Of a stretch of DNA of 64,000 nucleotides, positions 46,286 to 57,688 are shown piece by piece (within the stretch, counting starts at the first letter, position 1; each line of letters opens with the position of its first letter). The stretch is from Rhodanobacter denitrificans. GTDB lineage: Bacteria; Pseudomonadota; Gammaproteobacteria; Xanthomonadales; Rhodanobacteraceae. Under the pieces are notes generated by a model. It was given only the letters and a program-made list of their open reading frames with translations. It had not been told where the DNA came from and searched no databases. The position numbers and the translations under genes were made by a program. The stretch is from positions 3,100,001 through 3,164,000 of the forward strand of contig NC_020541.1 in the NCBI RefSeq assembly GCF_000230695.2, in the 5' to 3' direction.

Positions 46286-47590
46286 ATGAGCCTGATCTGG
46301 AACCAGCACCTCACTGCCCTGGTCGAGGCCGCCGCCGCGGGCGACGACGCGCAGCTCGCCGCGCTGCGGCGCCGCTACCCGCGCGCGGCGCTGGCGCTGG
46401 CGCCGCTGCTGGCCCGCGTCGTCGGCCGCCCGCCCGCCTCGGTGGCGCTGCAGACGGTGGAACAGCAGAGCCTGGTGCTCGGCGCAGTGCAGCAACTGTC
46501 GCGCGAGCAGGCGGCGCTGGAGAAGGCCGCCGGCGAAGGCCGCGGCAGCGTCGATCGTTTGACGGATGGCAGCGCCGGTATCTCGACGGCGCTGCAGCAG
46601 ATCGGTGCCGAGCTCGACCAGGCCAGCCAGGCCGGACAGGCCGGCGAGCGCAGTGTCAGCGAACTCGACGGCCAGCTGCGGCTGCTGCGCAGCGCGCTGT
46701 CGGCGATGAACCGCAACCAGAGCAAGCTGGCCGAGCAGGTCGCGCAGATCCGCAAGCTGATCGGCGTGGTGCAGGAGATCGCGCACCAGACCAACCTGGT
46801 GGCGCTGAACGCGGCGATCGAGGCGGCGCGTGCCGGCGAGGCAGGCCGCGGCTTCGCCGTGGTCGCCGACGAGGTCAAGCAGCTGGCGGAGAAGACCACG
46901 CTGGCCACCGCCGAGATCGAGACCGTCACCGGTTCGATCGGCGACTTCTCGCTGCAGCTGGATGGCGACGTGCAACACGGCCTGCAGCAGCTTGAGCGCG
47001 CGCAGGCCGGCGTCGGCCAGTCCGGCACTACCCTGCGCGAGGGCAGCGAAGTGCTGCGGGCCGCCAGCGGACGCATCCACAAGCTGCAGCAGAACCACGA
47101 CGTGCAACACGCGCGCGCCACCGCGGCGCAGGCCGCGCTCGGTGCGCTGCAGCGCCGCGGCAACGAAGCGCGTCGCCAGTCCGACTCGCTGCACCGCGCC
47201 GCCCTGCTGGCCCATCGGCTGGGGCTGGACTGGCTGGAAGGCGAAAGCGGCCGCGACCCGGCCAGCCTCAGCCTGACCCTGCGCGAAGCATCGCTGAGCC
47301 TGCGCCAGGCGGCGGAGCTGGCGCTGCTGGAACCGGGCGCGCTGGACCGGCGCTGGTTCGACACCCACGCAATCAACCGCAGCGTCGACCGGCTGGGCAC
47401 CCTGTACCAGGGCCACCCCGCCAGCGCCGGTCTGAGCGACAGCGGCAGCCGCCTGTGCGAACAGGGCAGCCGCTTCGTCTCGCTGCTGTGCGATGGCCAG
47501 CTCGAACAGGCCGCCGCGCTGTCGCAGCAGATGGAATCCGGACGTGAAGCCCTGCTGGGGCAACTCGGCGCCCTGCTGGCGGACGCATGA
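46286..47590 (+). CDS. Soluble methyl-accepting chemotaxis protein
   Basis: 434-residue receptor without membrane helix or signal peptide. The N-terminal 100 residues are helical and of unknown sensing role. The signalling tip is [20 protein letters not shown] through [18 protein letters not shown] (residues 164-204). The helices on either side are short. The C-terminal 150 residues (after [16 protein letters not shown]) are a further helical region with no domain I recognise; the histidine/cysteine pattern of a CZB domain is absent. ATG at MSLIWN is chosen because a TTG 26 codons upstream lies within the sigma-54 promoter. The stop overlaps flgA by ATGA. Confidence 0.88.
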   Translation: MSLIWNQHLTALVEAAAAGDDAQLAALRRRYPRAALALAPLLARVVGRPPASVALQTVEQQSLVLGAVQQLSREQAALEKAAGEGRGSVDRLTDGSAGISTALQQIGAELDQASQAGQAGERSVSELDGQLRLLRSALSAMNRNQSKLAEQVAQIRKLIGVVQEIAHQTNLVALNAAIEAARAGEAGRGFAVVADEVKQLAEKTTLATAEIETVTGSIGDFSLQLDGDVQHGLQQLERAQAGVGQSGTTLREGSEVLRAASGRIHKLQQNHDVQHARATAAQAALGALQRRGNEARRQSDSLHRAALLAHRLGLDWLEGESGRDPASLSLTLREASLSLRQAAELALLEPGALDRRWFDTHAINRSVDRLGTLYQGHPASAGLSDSGSRLCEQGSRFVSLLCDGQLEQAAALSQQMESGREALLGQLGALLADA

Positions 47591-48318
47591 GGAAACCCCG
47601 GCTCATCGCTCTCGGTGTGCTGGTCGCCGCGCTGGGCAGCGGTGCGGCGTGGCCGCAGCGGGCCCGTGCCGACACCGCGGCCACCGCGACGCAATCGCCC
47701 GACAGTGTGCGCAGCGCGGCCGAGCAGGCCGTGCGCGAGCACTACGCCCTGCCCGGCGGCCGCGTGGTGGTCAGCGCCGCGCCGCTCGACCTGCGCCTGC
47801 GCCTGGACGCCTGCCGCGAGCCGCTGCGCGCGGTGATCCCCGCCCACGCGGCAACCTCATCGCGCATGACGGTGCCGGTGCAATGCCCGCAACCCGGGGG
47901 CTGGACCGTGCGGGTGCCGTTGCGGCTCGAGCTGTTCCGCCAAGTGCTGGTGACCAGCCGGCTGCTGCTGCGTGGCGACGGCCTGGGCGCGGCGGACGTG
48001 CACGCGGAAGAGCGCGACGTCACCCGGCTCGGCTACGGTTATATCGACAATCTCGCCCAGGTGGCTGGCCGTACGCTGACCCGCGCGCTGGCCAGCGGCA
48101 GCGTGCTTTCGCCCGGCGCGCTGGGTGGCCGCCGCATGGTACGTGCCGGCGATCGCGTGGAAATGGTGGCCCGGCTCGACGGCATCGAGGTGCGCGCAGC
48201 CGGCGTGGCGATGGGCAGCGGCGACAACGGTGCCCGCCTGCGGGTGCGCAACGAGAGCTCGGGCAAGGTGGTCGACGCAATGGTCAGCGCCCCCGGCGTG
48301 GTGGTCGCACTGCCATGA
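47587..48318 (+). CDS. flgA: P-ring assembly chaperone FlgA
   Basis: 243-residue periplasmic protein. A signal peptide ([23 protein letters not shown]) is followed by an SAF-type domain. The ChapFlgA part shows [38 protein letters not shown] and the C-terminal [38 protein letters not shown]. Start overlaps the receptor stop. It serves FlgI, whose own leader is altered in this genome. Confidence 0.95.
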   Translation: MRKPRLIALGVLVAALGSGAAWPQRARADTAATATQSPDSVRSAAEQAVREHYALPGGRVVVSAAPLDLRLRLDACREPLRAVIPAHAATSSRMTVPVQCPQPGGWTVRVPLRLELFRQVLVTSRLLLRGDGLGAADVHAEERDVTRLGYGYIDNLAQVAGRTLTRALASGSVLSPGALGGRRMVRAGDRVEMVARLDGIEVRAAGVAMGSGDNGARLRVRNESSGKVVDAMVSAPGVVVALP

Positions 48319-48363
48319 GCCGGACAAACCGGTGCCCACGCCGCTACGCTCGCCATTCACCCC

Positions 48364-48390
48364 TAAAGTTTCCGCGACAGCGGCCGATCT
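48364..48390 (+). promoter_or_regulatory. Sigma-28 (FliA) promoter of flgM
   Basis: TAAAGTTT, 11 bases, GCCGATCT. The -35 is a perfect match, the -10 has two changes, and spacing is exact. It lies 37 bases before the flgM ATG, downstream of flgA. Confidence 0.85.
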
Positions 48391-48427
48391 GACGGTTACA
48401 GGGCCACACCCCAGCGAGCACGGACCC

Positions 48428-48751
48428 ATGAATACGACCATTCCCAACAACGGCTTGCCGAAATTCACGCAGACCACCGGCAGCTCGGGCAACGGCCCGG
48501 CGGCGACGGCCAGCGGCCCGGCGGATGCCGCGGCGTCCGCGCCCAAGGCCGGCGACCAGCTCAAGCTGACCGATTCGGCCCTCGCGCTGCAGGAAGCCGC
48601 GCGCACCGGCGACAGCTCCGCGATCGACGCGCCGCGGGTGGAACGGCTGCGCCAGGCGCTGGCCGACGGCAGCTACACGATCGACGCCAACCGCATCGCC
48701 GAGCGCATGCTCGCGCTGGAACAGCAGCTCGGCGGCACGGGCAAGGCATGA
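48428..48751 (+). CDS. flgM: Anti-sigma-28 factor FlgM
   Basis: 107-residue FliA inhibitor exported through the completed hook. The N-terminal half is disordered (Ser/Gly/Ala-rich). The C-terminal FliA-binding half shows DQLKLTDSALALQEAAR, DAPRVERLRQALADGSYTIDANRIAERMLALEQQL. Own FliA promoter: negative feedback. Overlaps flgN by four bases. Confidence 0.94.
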   Translation: MNTTIPNNGLPKFTQTTGSSGNGPAATASGPADAAASAPKAGDQLKLTDSALALQEAARTGDSSAIDAPRVERLRQALADGSYTIDANRIAERMLALEQQLGGTGKA

Positions 48752-49194
48752 ACCGACGCCTGCAGCACGAGCTGGACGAGGCGCTGGCCGCGGTGCTGGG
48801 CGACATGCAGCAGGCGGTCGACCGGCTCGCGCAGGTACTCGAGGCCGAGCGCTCGGCGCTGGACGCCAGCGACAGCGACGCGCTGGACCAGGCCGGCACG
48901 CGCAAGCAGGCGCTGATGCTGCAACTGGAGCAACTCGATGCCGAGCGCCAGCAGCTGGCGTCCGAACAGCCGGCCGTGGCAGCCGCGGCAGCGGCCGGCT
49001 GGAGCCGGATCGTGCAGCGCCTGCAGTATTGCCACCTGCTCAACCAGCGCAACGGCAGCGTGGTCAGCCAGCGGCTGAACCAGACGCGCCGGGCGCTGGC
49101 CGTCCTGACCGGGCATGCCGGCGAAAACGAACTGTACGGCCGCTCCGGCGAACTGCGGGCCAGCCTGCGTTCGCAGGTACTGGCGGCGGTATGA
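48748..49194 (+). CDS. flgN: Flagellar chaperone FlgN
   Basis: 148-residue helical chaperone of FlgK and FlgL. The N-terminal long helix (LAAVLGDMQQAVDRLAQVLEAERSALDASDSDAL) with later LLNQRNGSVVSQRLNQTRRALAVLTG matches the family, including the conserved NQRNGxxV block. It is coupled to flgM. Confidence 0.93.
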   Translation: MNRRLQHELDEALAAVLGDMQQAVDRLAQVLEAERSALDASDSDALDQAGTRKQALMLQLEQLDAERQQLASEQPAVAAAAAAGWSRIVQRLQYCHLLNQRNGSVVSQRLNQTRRALAVLTGHAGENELYGRSGELRASLRSQVLAAV

Positions 49195-49299
49195 CAGCGC
49201 GATGAGAGGCGGCACCCCCAGCTGCCCACGCAGACGATCTTCCCACTGACCGCGAAGCAGCCTCCCCGGCATGCCCAGCGTTAACCACGACGACTGATC

Positions 49300-50583
49300 A
49301 TGAGCCATCCGAACGCCTCCACCGCTGACACCCCCTCCATCGGCGCGCCGGGTCGCGACGGCGTGCCGACCTCGGTGCCGCTGCCGGTGTTGCGCGTACC
49401 CATGCTCGACCGCGAGCGCCAGCTGTTCGCCTACGAAATCGTCTTCCATCGCGAGCCCGGCGACGAACAGACCCTGCTGCAATGCGTGCTGTCGACCATC
49501 ACCGACGGCGCACTGACCCGGCTGGTGCGCGGCAACCGCGCCTTCCTCAACATGCCGGCCGAGCTGCTGCCGGAAGACTCCGACGTGCTGCTGCACCAGC
49601 CCCGCCTTGGCGTGGTGCTGCAGCCCCACGTGGCCAGCGACACGGCGCTGATGAAGCGCCTGCAGCAGATGGCGCAACGCGGCTGCCAGTTCATGCTCGA
49701 CGTGGCCGGCGCCGACCTGCAAAGCAGCCTGCCGCTCGAGACGCTGCTGCAGATGGTGCAACTGGTGCGGCTGGACGCCAGCCATCTGAGCCCCGAGCGG
49801 TTGAAGGAGCACGCCGAGCAACTGCACCTGCGCGGCATCCAGGTGGTGGCCGGCCACGTCAACGACCACCCCACCTACGAACGCTGCCTGCAACTGCCGC
49901 TGGAGGCGATCCAGGGCCGCTACCTGCTGATCCCGCAGCCGGTGGCCGTGCCCGTGCTCACCGCCAACCGGCTGAGCATGCTGCGCCTGATGCGCGTGCT
50001 GCAGGAAAGCAACCCCGGCCCGGTGGAACTGGGCAACATCGTGCGCGACGACGCGGTGCTCAGCTACAAGCTGCTGAGCTGCGTCAACTCGGCCTACTTC
50101 GCGCTGCCGCGGCAGCTGAAGTCGGTGCAGCAGGCGGCGATCTTCTTCGGCGTCACGCGCATGCGCAACTGGATCGACACCATGTCCATGTGCGGCATGG
50201 ACGACCGCCCGCCGGAGCTGCTGCGCGCCGCGCTGATCCGCGCCCACATGTGCGAGAAGCTGGCCACCGGCATGCCCAACGGCCATCCGGAGATGGCCTT
50301 CACCGTGGGCCTGTTCTCCCTGCTCGACACGCTGATGTGCGCGCCGATGGAGTTCCTGCTGACCCACCTGCGGCTGGTGCCGGAGATCAGCGACGCGCTG
50401 ACCGGCCGCGGCGGCCCGTTCGCGCCGTTGCTGAAACAGATCCTGGCCTGGGAGGCCGGCGAGCTGACCAGCGAACACGCCGTGCCGCAGCGCATCCAGC
50501 GCATGGCCACGATCTACCTGGGCGCCACGCAGTGGGCCGATCAGGTGTTCGCCTCTGCCGGCGGCAAGTCGGCCACGGCGTAA
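49300..50583 (+). CDS. Degenerate EAL plus HDOD signalling protein
   Basis: 427 residues: N-terminal EAL-like domain (FAYEIVFHREPG) and C-terminal HDOD domain (NPGPVELGNIVRDDAVLSYKLLSCVNSAYF, VQQAAIFFGVTRMRNWIDTM). The catalytic ExL motif is replaced by YEIVF and the later metal-binding residues are missing, so phosphodiesterase activity is not expected. Such proteins are common regulators in gammaproteobacteria. It sits at the end of the flgA/flgMN side of the locus with no promoter of its own that I can see, suggesting a flagellar signalling role. Start ATG follows a 105-base gap. Confidence 0.85.
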   Translation: MSHPNASTADTPSIGAPGRDGVPTSVPLPVLRVPMLDRERQLFAYEIVFHREPGDEQTLLQCVLSTITDGALTRLVRGNRAFLNMPAELLPEDSDVLLHQPRLGVVLQPHVASDTALMKRLQQMAQRGCQFMLDVAGADLQSSLPLETLLQMVQLVRLDASHLSPERLKEHAEQLHLRGIQVVAGHVNDHPTYERCLQLPLEAIQGRYLLIPQPVAVPVLTANRLSMLRLMRVLQESNPGPVELGNIVRDDAVLSYKLLSCVNSAYFALPRQLKSVQQAAIFFGVTRMRNWIDTMSMCGMDDRPPELLRAALIRAHMCEKLATGMPNGHPEMAFTVGLFSLLDTLMCAPMEFLLTHLRLVPEISDALTGRGGPFAPLLKQILAWEAGELTSEHAVPQRIQRMATIYLGATQWADQVFASAGGKSATA

Positions 50584-50611
50584 GGAGTCCGCACGCAAGG
50601 AGCGCGCGCAT

Positions 50612-51646
50612 TCAGCGCGCGCGGCGCAGCCGCCAGCCGGTGAGCAGCAGGCCGCACAGCGCCAGCGCCAGCCAGCCGAACATGGTGCGCGTATCTTCGC
50701 CGAGCCACAGCACGCTGGCCACGATGCCCACGACCAGGGCGCCCAGGCCCAGCGCCAGCAGCGGGTCGCGCCGGTCACGCTGGGTCGCCAGCAGCACGAA
50801 CGTCCCCAGCGAAGCCAGCAACACCGCCAGGACCCGCCAGCTCAGCACGAACTCCGGCGGCACCGGCAAGTCCGGAAAGATGTCCAGCACCGGCACGTCG
50901 CCGACCTGCACGACGTAACCCTTGCCGTCGGCGGCATCGGTGGCCGCCACCAACCGGTCGCCGTCGATGCGTCCGACCACGGTCAGCTGCTGCAGCGGCA
51001 CCTCGTTCCAGCTCACCCGCACGTCGCCCAGGCGCGGGTCGCCCGGCCGCGCGCTGGTCACCAGGTAATCCTGGTAGCGGCTGAAACTGGCCGCCAGGTT
51101 CGCCGGCAGCGCGCCGGGGTCGGGCGTGACCCGCTGCGTGCCCGGTATCGCATGCAGCAGCACCGGCCCCAGCTCGAACCCGCCCAGCCGCACCAGGCCG
51201 GCATCGAACTGCTTGCCGCTGAGCGGGAAGCTGGCCGGGTTCGCATGGCCCTGCGGCTCCTCGAAATGGCCGGCATCGAGCAGGTGGTCGACCCAGTCCA
51301 GTTCGTAGTGCACGCCGCTGCCGACGCGCACCTCGCGCCACTGGAACATCTCCACGTGGCGCACCAGCACCGGGGTATCCGCCCGCAGGTTGAAATCCGG
51401 ATCGCGCGGCGCCTCCACCACGGTCGGCGTGCCGACCACGCGCGCCATCGCGCCGTGCTGGCCGCCGCTCGGCGGCGAGTTCGTGCCGAGGTCGATCACC
51501 TCGCCGCCGTGCAGGCTGGCCACCGCGCGGTAGTTCAGCAGGCTGCGCGCGGTAGTCGCCACCAGGCCGATGCCGGCCAGCACCAGCAAGGCGCCGACGA
51601 CGTTCAAGGCCAGCGCCTGCAGGGAGACCCCTTTGCGCCGTACCAT
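50612..51646 (-). CDS. TMEM43-family membrane protein
   Basis: 344 residues with a helix near the N-terminus (LNVVGALLVLAGIGLVATTA) and three at the C-terminus (VLAVLLASLGTFVLLAT, LALGLGALVVGIVASVLWLG, FGWLALALCGLLLTGW). The large middle domain is soluble; MARVVGTPTVVEAP and MFQWREV are the family's conserved part. Function unknown. ATG overlaps the stop of the metallo-hydrolase gene by one base. It is convergent with the EAL-HDOD gene, with a GCGCGCG palindrome between. Confidence 0.82.
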   Translation of the reverse strand: MVRRKGVSLQALALNVVGALLVLAGIGLVATTARSLLNYRAVASLHGGEVIDLGTNSPPSGGQHGAMARVVGTPTVVEAPRDPDFNLRADTPVLVRHVEMFQWREVRVGSGVHYELDWVDHLLDAGHFEEPQGHANPASFPLSGKQFDAGLVRLGGFELGPVLLHAIPGTQRVTPDPGALPANLAASFSRYQDYLVTSARPGDPRLGDVRVSWNEVPLQQLTVVGRIDGDRLVAATDAADGKGYVVQVGDVPVLDIFPDLPVPPEFVLSWRVLAVLLASLGTFVLLATQRDRRDPLLALGLGALVVGIVASVLWLGEDTRTMFGWLALALCGLLLTGWRLRRAR

Positions 51647-52518
51647 CAGGCCGCTCCCGCCTGATGGTACGGCGGCATGCCGCGCACGACCTGCTGCTCG
51701 TCGGCCGTGCCGAAGCGGCCGCGCTCGCCGCGACTCACCCGTGCCAGCGCGCAATCGTGGTCGTGCGTGAAGAACAACCGCACGTCGCGCGCCAGCTTGT
51801 CTTCCAGGAACACGCGCTTCTCGTCGATCAGCTTCTCCGGCCAGCGGTCGTAGCCCATGGTGATCGGCAGATGCACCCAGAAGCGGCCCGGGATCAGGTC
51901 GGCGCAGAACACCACGCCGCCGACTTCGGCCAGCATCAGGCCCGGCGTATGGCCTTCCGAAAAGAAGAAGCGCACCGACTTGCCCAGCGTCTGCGAATGT
52001 TCGCCCTCGACCAGCTCCAGCCGGCCGCTGGCCTGCAGCAGCGGCTGCAACTCGTGCACGAACGAGGCGCGGTCGCGCGAGTGCGGGTGGGTGGCGCGAT
52101 GCCAATGCTCCGCGCCCACCACGAAACGCGCGTTCGGGAACAGCAGCCGCGGCGGCTGGCCGTCCTCCCATGCCGCCAGCAGGCCGCCGGCATGGTCGAA
52201 GTGCAGGTGCGACAGCACCACCACGTCGATGTCTTGGTGAGAAAGACCCACTTCGGCCAGCGAATCCAGCAGCACATGCTGCGGCTCGACCACGCCATAG
52301 CGTTCGCGCAGCGCCGGCTCGAAGAACGCGCCGATACCGGTCTCGAACAACACGTTGCGGCCGTCCAGGCCCTTCACCAGCAGACAGCGGCAGGCCAACG
52401 GAATGCGGTTCTCTGCGTCCGGCGCGATCCAGCGCGACCACAACGCTTTGGGAGCGTTGCCGAACATGGCGCCGCCGTCCAGTTGCTGCGAGTTGCCGAG
52501 CAGGGACCAGAGTTCCAT
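51646..52518 (-). CDS. Metallo-beta-lactamase-fold hydrolase
   Basis: 290-residue MBL-fold protein. The metal motif is [13 protein letters not shown] (HxHxDH, residues 104-109), with further ligands at AEHWH, SEGHTPG, FCADLI and a C-terminal FTHDHD. No signal peptide. It is coupled to the TMEM43-like gene. Substrate is unknown; many such proteins are lactonases, sulfatases or glyoxalases. Upstream lies a short duplicated copy of its first 20 codons. Confidence 0.88.
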   Translation of the reverse strand: MELWSLLGNSQQLDGGAMFGNAPKALWSRWIAPDAENRIPLACRCLLVKGLDGRNVLFETGIGAFFEPALRERYGVVEPQHVLLDSLAEVGLSHQDIDVVVLSHLHFDHAGGLLAAWEDGQPPRLLFPNARFVVGAEHWHRATHPHSRDRASFVHELQPLLQASGRLELVEGEHSQTLGKSVRFFFSEGHTPGLMLAEVGGVVFCADLIPGRFWVHLPITMGYDRWPEKLIDEKRVFLEDKLARDVRLFFTHDHDCALARVSRGERGRFGTADEQQVVRGMPPYHQAGAA

Positions 52519-52519
52519 C

Positions 52520-52675
52520 TCAGATACCTCGCGTTGCCGACGGATTCGCCGGGAGCGAATCCGGACGCCGCAGGCGGCCCCGCGCAGCGCGCGGGGTGAG
52601 GCCCACGGATGGGCCGAACCACATGGCGCCGCCATCCAGCTGCTGCGAGTTGCCGAGTATCGAGAACAGTTCCAT
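52520..52675 (-). pseudogene. Duplicated 5' end of the metallo-hydrolase gene
   Basis: An ATG-started frame whose first 18 codons read [18 protein letters not shown], against [18 protein letters not shown] for the gene downstream. After this it diverges and stops two bases before the downstream ATG (about 51 codons). It looks like a remnant left by duplication or recombination; it could also act as a short upstream frame that affects translation. Confidence 0.6.
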
Positions 52676-52684
52676 GGCCCGACC

Positions 52685-54409
52685 TCACTGCACCTTGCCC
52701 AGCCCCGACGGTCGGCGCGGGTCGCTGGCGGCGTCGAGCTTGTTGGCCTTGCGGTCCCAGGTCACCACGTTCATGAAGCCCCACGACTCGCGCGGCTTCA
52801 GCGTGTAGCCCATCTTCGTCAGCGCCTCGCCGGTGGCGGCGTCGAACGTGCCGTCCTCCACCATCACCATGTCCGGCAGGTACTGGTGGTGGAAGCGCTT
52901 GTGCGCGGCGATCTGCTGCGCGCTCTCGCCGTCGATGAAATGCAGGATGCCTTCCAGCACCTGGGTAATGATGGTCGAGCCGCCGGGCGAGCCGATCACC
53001 GCGGTGCGCTCGGCACCGATCACGATGCTGGGCGACATCGACGACAGCATGCGCTTGCCGCCCCTGGGCGCATTCGCCGCGCTGCCAAGCAGGCCGTACA
53101 CGTTGGGCTTGTTCGGCACCAGCGCGAAGTCGTCCATCTCGTCGTTGAGCAGCACGCCGGTGCCGGCGGCGACGAAGCCCGAACCCATCGTGTAGTTCAC
53201 CGTGGAGGTCACTGCAGCCATGTTGCCGTCGGCGTCGATGATCGAGAAATGGGTGGTGTGCATGCCAGGCTCCGGTGCCTCGGCGCGCGGCAGCATCGAC
53301 GACGGCGTGGCCTTGTCCGGCAGGATGCTCTGGCGCAGGCCGGCGGCGTAGTACGGCGACAGCAGCATGTCCAGCGGCATCTGCACGAAGTCCGGGTCGC
53401 CCAGGTAGTCGTTGTGGTCGCGGAACGCGCGGCGCATCGCCTCGACGATGTAGTGCACGCGCGTGGCGGCATCCATCTTCGTCAGGTCGTAGCCGGACAG
53501 GATGTTGAGGATCTCGGCGATCGCCACGCCACCGGACGACGGCGGCGGTGCGGTGATGATCTGGTAGCCGCGATAGTCCACGCTGATCGGCGTGCGCTCC
53601 TTCGCCTGGTAGTTGGCCAGGTCGGCCAGCGTCCAGTTGCCGCCGGCGGCGCGCACCGCCTTGACCAGTTTCTGCGCGGTCTCGCCCCGGTAGAAGCCGT
53701 CGCGGCCGTGCGCAGCGAGCAGTTCCAGCGTGCGCGCCTGGTCCGGGTCGCGCCAGGTCGCGCCCTCCGCCGGCGGCTTGCCGCCCGGCAGGTACTTGGC
53801 GGCCGAGGCCGGCCAGCGCTCGAGGTCCTTCTGCGTGCCGGCGATCGCGCCGCGCAGGCGCTCGTCCGGCTGGAAGCCGTCGCGGGCGATGCGGATCGCC
53901 GGCGCCAGCGACTGCGCCAGCGGCAGCCGCCCGTAGCGGCTGGACAGCAGCGCCAGCCCGGCCGGCTGGCCGGGGATGCCGGCCGACAGCGGCCCGCGCA
54001 ACGCGGTGTCGCGGTTCGGGCTGCCGTCCGGGTTGAGGTAATCCTTCGGGTTCACCGCCGCCGGCGCGGTCTCGCGCGCGTCGATGAAGATGTTGCGGCC
54101 GTCCTTCGCCCGGTGCAGCACCGCCATGAAGCCGCCGCCGGTGCCGGAACTCTCCGGTTCCACGATCGACAGCGTGGAGGCGACCGCCACCGCCGCGTCG
54201 AACGCATTGCCGCCCTTGGCCAGCACTTCGAGGCCGGCTTCGGTGGCATGGAAATTCGCGCTGGCGACGGCCGCGTGGCCGGGGCGCAGTGGCGCGACAG
54301 GGGTCGCTGCGGTCGGCGCCGCCGACGGCGCGCCGTCGGCGGCGAACGCCGCGCTGCCGGCCAGCAGCAGGCTCAGCGAGAGCACTGCCCAGTTCAGGGA
54401 AAACCTCAT
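52685..54409 (-). CDS. ggt: Gamma-glutamyltransferase
   Basis: 574-residue periplasmic enzyme that moves or hydrolyses the gamma-glutamyl group of glutathione. A signal peptide ([21 protein letters not shown]) is present. The self-processing nucleophile is Thr386 in [12 protein letters not shown]; other marks are [53 protein letters not shown] and [15 protein letters not shown] overlaps the stop of the ferredoxin gene by four bases. Confidence 0.96.
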   Translation of the reverse strand: MRFSLNWAVLSLSLLLAGSAAFAADGAPSAAPTAATPVAPLRPGHAAVASANFHATEAGLEVLAKGGNAFDAAVAVASTLSIVEPESSGTGGGFMAVLHRAKDGRNIFIDARETAPAAVNPKDYLNPDGSPNRDTALRGPLSAGIPGQPAGLALLSSRYGRLPLAQSLAPAIRIARDGFQPDERLRGAIAGTQKDLERWPASAAKYLPGGKPPAEGATWRDPDQARTLELLAAHGRDGFYRGETAQKLVKAVRAAGGNWTLADLANYQAKERTPISVDYRGYQIITAPPPSSGGVAIAEILNILSGYDLTKMDAATRVHYIVEAMRRAFRDHNDYLGDPDFVQMPLDMLLSPYYAAGLRQSILPDKATPSSMLPRAEAPEPGMHTTHFSIIDADGNMAAVTSTVNYTMGSGFVAAGTGVLLNDEMDDFALVPNKPNVYGLLGSAANAPRGGKRMLSSMSPSIVIGAERTAVIGSPGGSTIITQVLEGILHFIDGESAQQIAAHKRFHHQYLPDMVMVEDGTFDAATGEALTKMGYTLKPRESWGFMNVVTWDRKANKLDAASDPRRPSGLGKVQ

Positions 54410-54666
54410 GCCGCGGACTCCTTCGCCATCAGCTGGCGATACTTGAGTTCAAGCTGTTCACGCGATTCGACGTGGTCGGGGTCGCTGACGATGCATTCGA
54501 CCGGGCACACCACCACGCACTGCGGCTCGTCATGATGACCGACGCACTCGGTGCACAACGCGGGGTCGATCACGTAGAACTCCTCGCCCAGCGAGATCGC
54601 CTTGTTCGGGCAGGCCGGTTCGCAGACGTCGCAATTGACGCAGGTGTCGAGGATCTTCAGGGACAT
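54406..54666 (-). CDS. yfhL: YfhL-type 2[4Fe-4S] ferredoxin
   Basis: 86-residue ferredoxin with two cluster sites, CVNCDVCEPACP and CTECVGHHDEPQCVVVCPVEC; the six/eight-residue loop between the second Cys pairs is the YfhL/VIII type. Its C-terminal helix (DHVESREQLELKYRQLM) is characteristic. Usually next to coaD in gammaproteobacteria; here a lipoprotein gene stands between. Couples to ggt by overlap. Confidence 0.94.
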   Translation of the reverse strand: MSLKILDTCVNCDVCEPACPNKAISLGEEFYVIDPALCTECVGHHDEPQCVVVCPVECIVSDPDHVESREQLELKYRQLMAKESAA

Positions 54667-54678
54667 GGGATCGAAACA

Positions 54679-54760
54679 GAAGCGAGGGAGCAGTAGCGGG
54701 AAAGGCGAGGAGGCGAAGCCGCCTCTCCCAGCCCACTGCTCTCCACTCGCTCCGGCTTTC
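54679..54760. repeat. Long imperfect hairpin after the lipoprotein gene
   Basis: Left part AGCGAGGGAGCAGTAGCGGG pairs with CCCACTGCTCTCCACTCGCT on the right, with GGCGAGGAGGCG/GCCGCCTCTCCC inside. It fills the gap between the lipoprotein gene and the ferredoxin gene and probably acts as an RNA hairpin. Confidence 0.6.
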
Positions 54761-56421
<1,661 letters not shown>

Positions 56422-56510
56422 GCCGCCGTGCCCTCGGCGAACGGACCCTCAGCGGGCAGTACGGGTTGGGGTGTTAGCATGCCGCCCATTGTCTTCGAAT
56501 CACGCCCGCA

Positions 56511-57665
56511 ATGCTCAAGTTCTGGAAGAAAAAGCCCGCTGAAACGGGGCCTGCCGACAAGGAGGAGAAGCACGCCGTCGTCGTGACAACCGCCGACGCC
56601 GTCGCACCGGAGAGCGGCGATGGCCCCCTGCACGAAGCGCTGGCAGAAATCGCCGCGCCGGCGGAAACCCAGCTCGAAACCGAACGCTTCGCGGTGCCGG
56701 CCGGCGATGACGTCGCCGAAACGGCGACCCCGGCCAGGCGCAGCTGGCGCGAACGGCTGTCCGGCAGCGCCTTCGCGCGCAGCCTCGGCTCGCTGTTCGT
56801 GCGTCACCCGAAACTCGACGACGACCTGCTCGACGAACTGGAAACCGCCCTGATCGGCGCCGACGTCGGCATCGAGGCCAGCACCGAGCTGGTAGAGAGC
56901 CTGCGCAAACGCATGCACAAGCGCGAGTTTGCCGACGCCCCGACGCTGCTGGCTGCGCTGCGCGAGGCGTTGCTGGTCCTGCTCAGGCCGGTCGAGCAGC
57001 CGCTGCAGGTGGCCGGCCGGCAACCGTTCGTAGTGCTGGTGGTCGGCATCAACGGCGCCGGCAAGACCACCACCATCGGCAAGCTGGCGCGCCGCTGGAG
57101 CGACGAGAAACGCGCGGTGATGCTGGCCGCCGGCGACACCTTCCGCGCCGCCGCGGTCGAGCAGCTGAAGACCTGGGGCGAGCGCAACGCGGTGCCGGTG
57201 ATCTCGCAGGGCCAGGATGCCGACGCCGCCAGCGTGATCTTCGACGCGCTGCAGGCGGCGCGCTCGCGAGGTGCCGACGTGCTGATCGCCGACACCGCCG
57301 GCCGGCTGCACACCCAGGGCGGCCTGATGGACGAGCTGGGCAAGATCGCCCGCGTACTGAAGAAGCTCGATGCCGACGCGCCGCACGAGGTGCTGATGGT
57401 GATCGACGGCACCACCGGCCAGAACGCGGTCAGCCAGGTGCGCCAGTTCCGCCAGATCGTCGGCGTCACCGGGCTGGTGGTGACCAAGCTCGACGGCACC
57501 GCCAAGGGCGGCGTGGTGTTCGCGCTGGCGCGCGAGTTCGGCCTGCCGATCCGCTTCGTCGGCCTGGGCGAGAGCGCCACCGACCTGCGCGTGTTCGAAG
57601 CCGCGGCGTTCGTCGACGGCCTGCTGCCGGCCAGCCTCGGCGGCGAGGCGCCGGGCCATGACTGA
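56511..57665 (+). CDS. ftsY: Signal recognition particle receptor FtsY
   Basis: 384-residue GTPase that receives SRP-ribosome complexes at the membrane. A short acidic A domain (Lys/Glu-rich, DKEEKHAVVV) is followed by the N domain and G domain: P-loop GINGAGKTTTIGKLARR, DTFRAAAVEQLK, DTAGRLHTQGGLMDEL, TKLDGTAKGGVVF, GLGESATDLRVF. The next gene begins 23 bases on. Confidence 0.97.
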   Translation: MLKFWKKKPAETGPADKEEKHAVVVTTADAVAPESGDGPLHEALAEIAAPAETQLETERFAVPAGDDVAETATPARRSWRERLSGSAFARSLGSLFVRHPKLDDDLLDELETALIGADVGIEASTELVESLRKRMHKREFADAPTLLAALREALLVLLRPVEQPLQVAGRQPFVVLVVGINGAGKTTTIGKLARRWSDEKRAVMLAAGDTFRAAAVEQLKTWGERNAVPVISQGQDADAASVIFDALQAARSRGADVLIADTAGRLHTQGGLMDELGKIARVLKKLDADAPHEVLMVIDGTTGQNAVSQVRQFRQIVGVTGLVVTKLDGTAKGGVVFALAREFGLPIRFVGLGESATDLRVFEAAAFVDGLLPASLGGEAPGHD

Positions 57666-57688
57666 ACCGCAATGGCGGAGCTGAGCGC

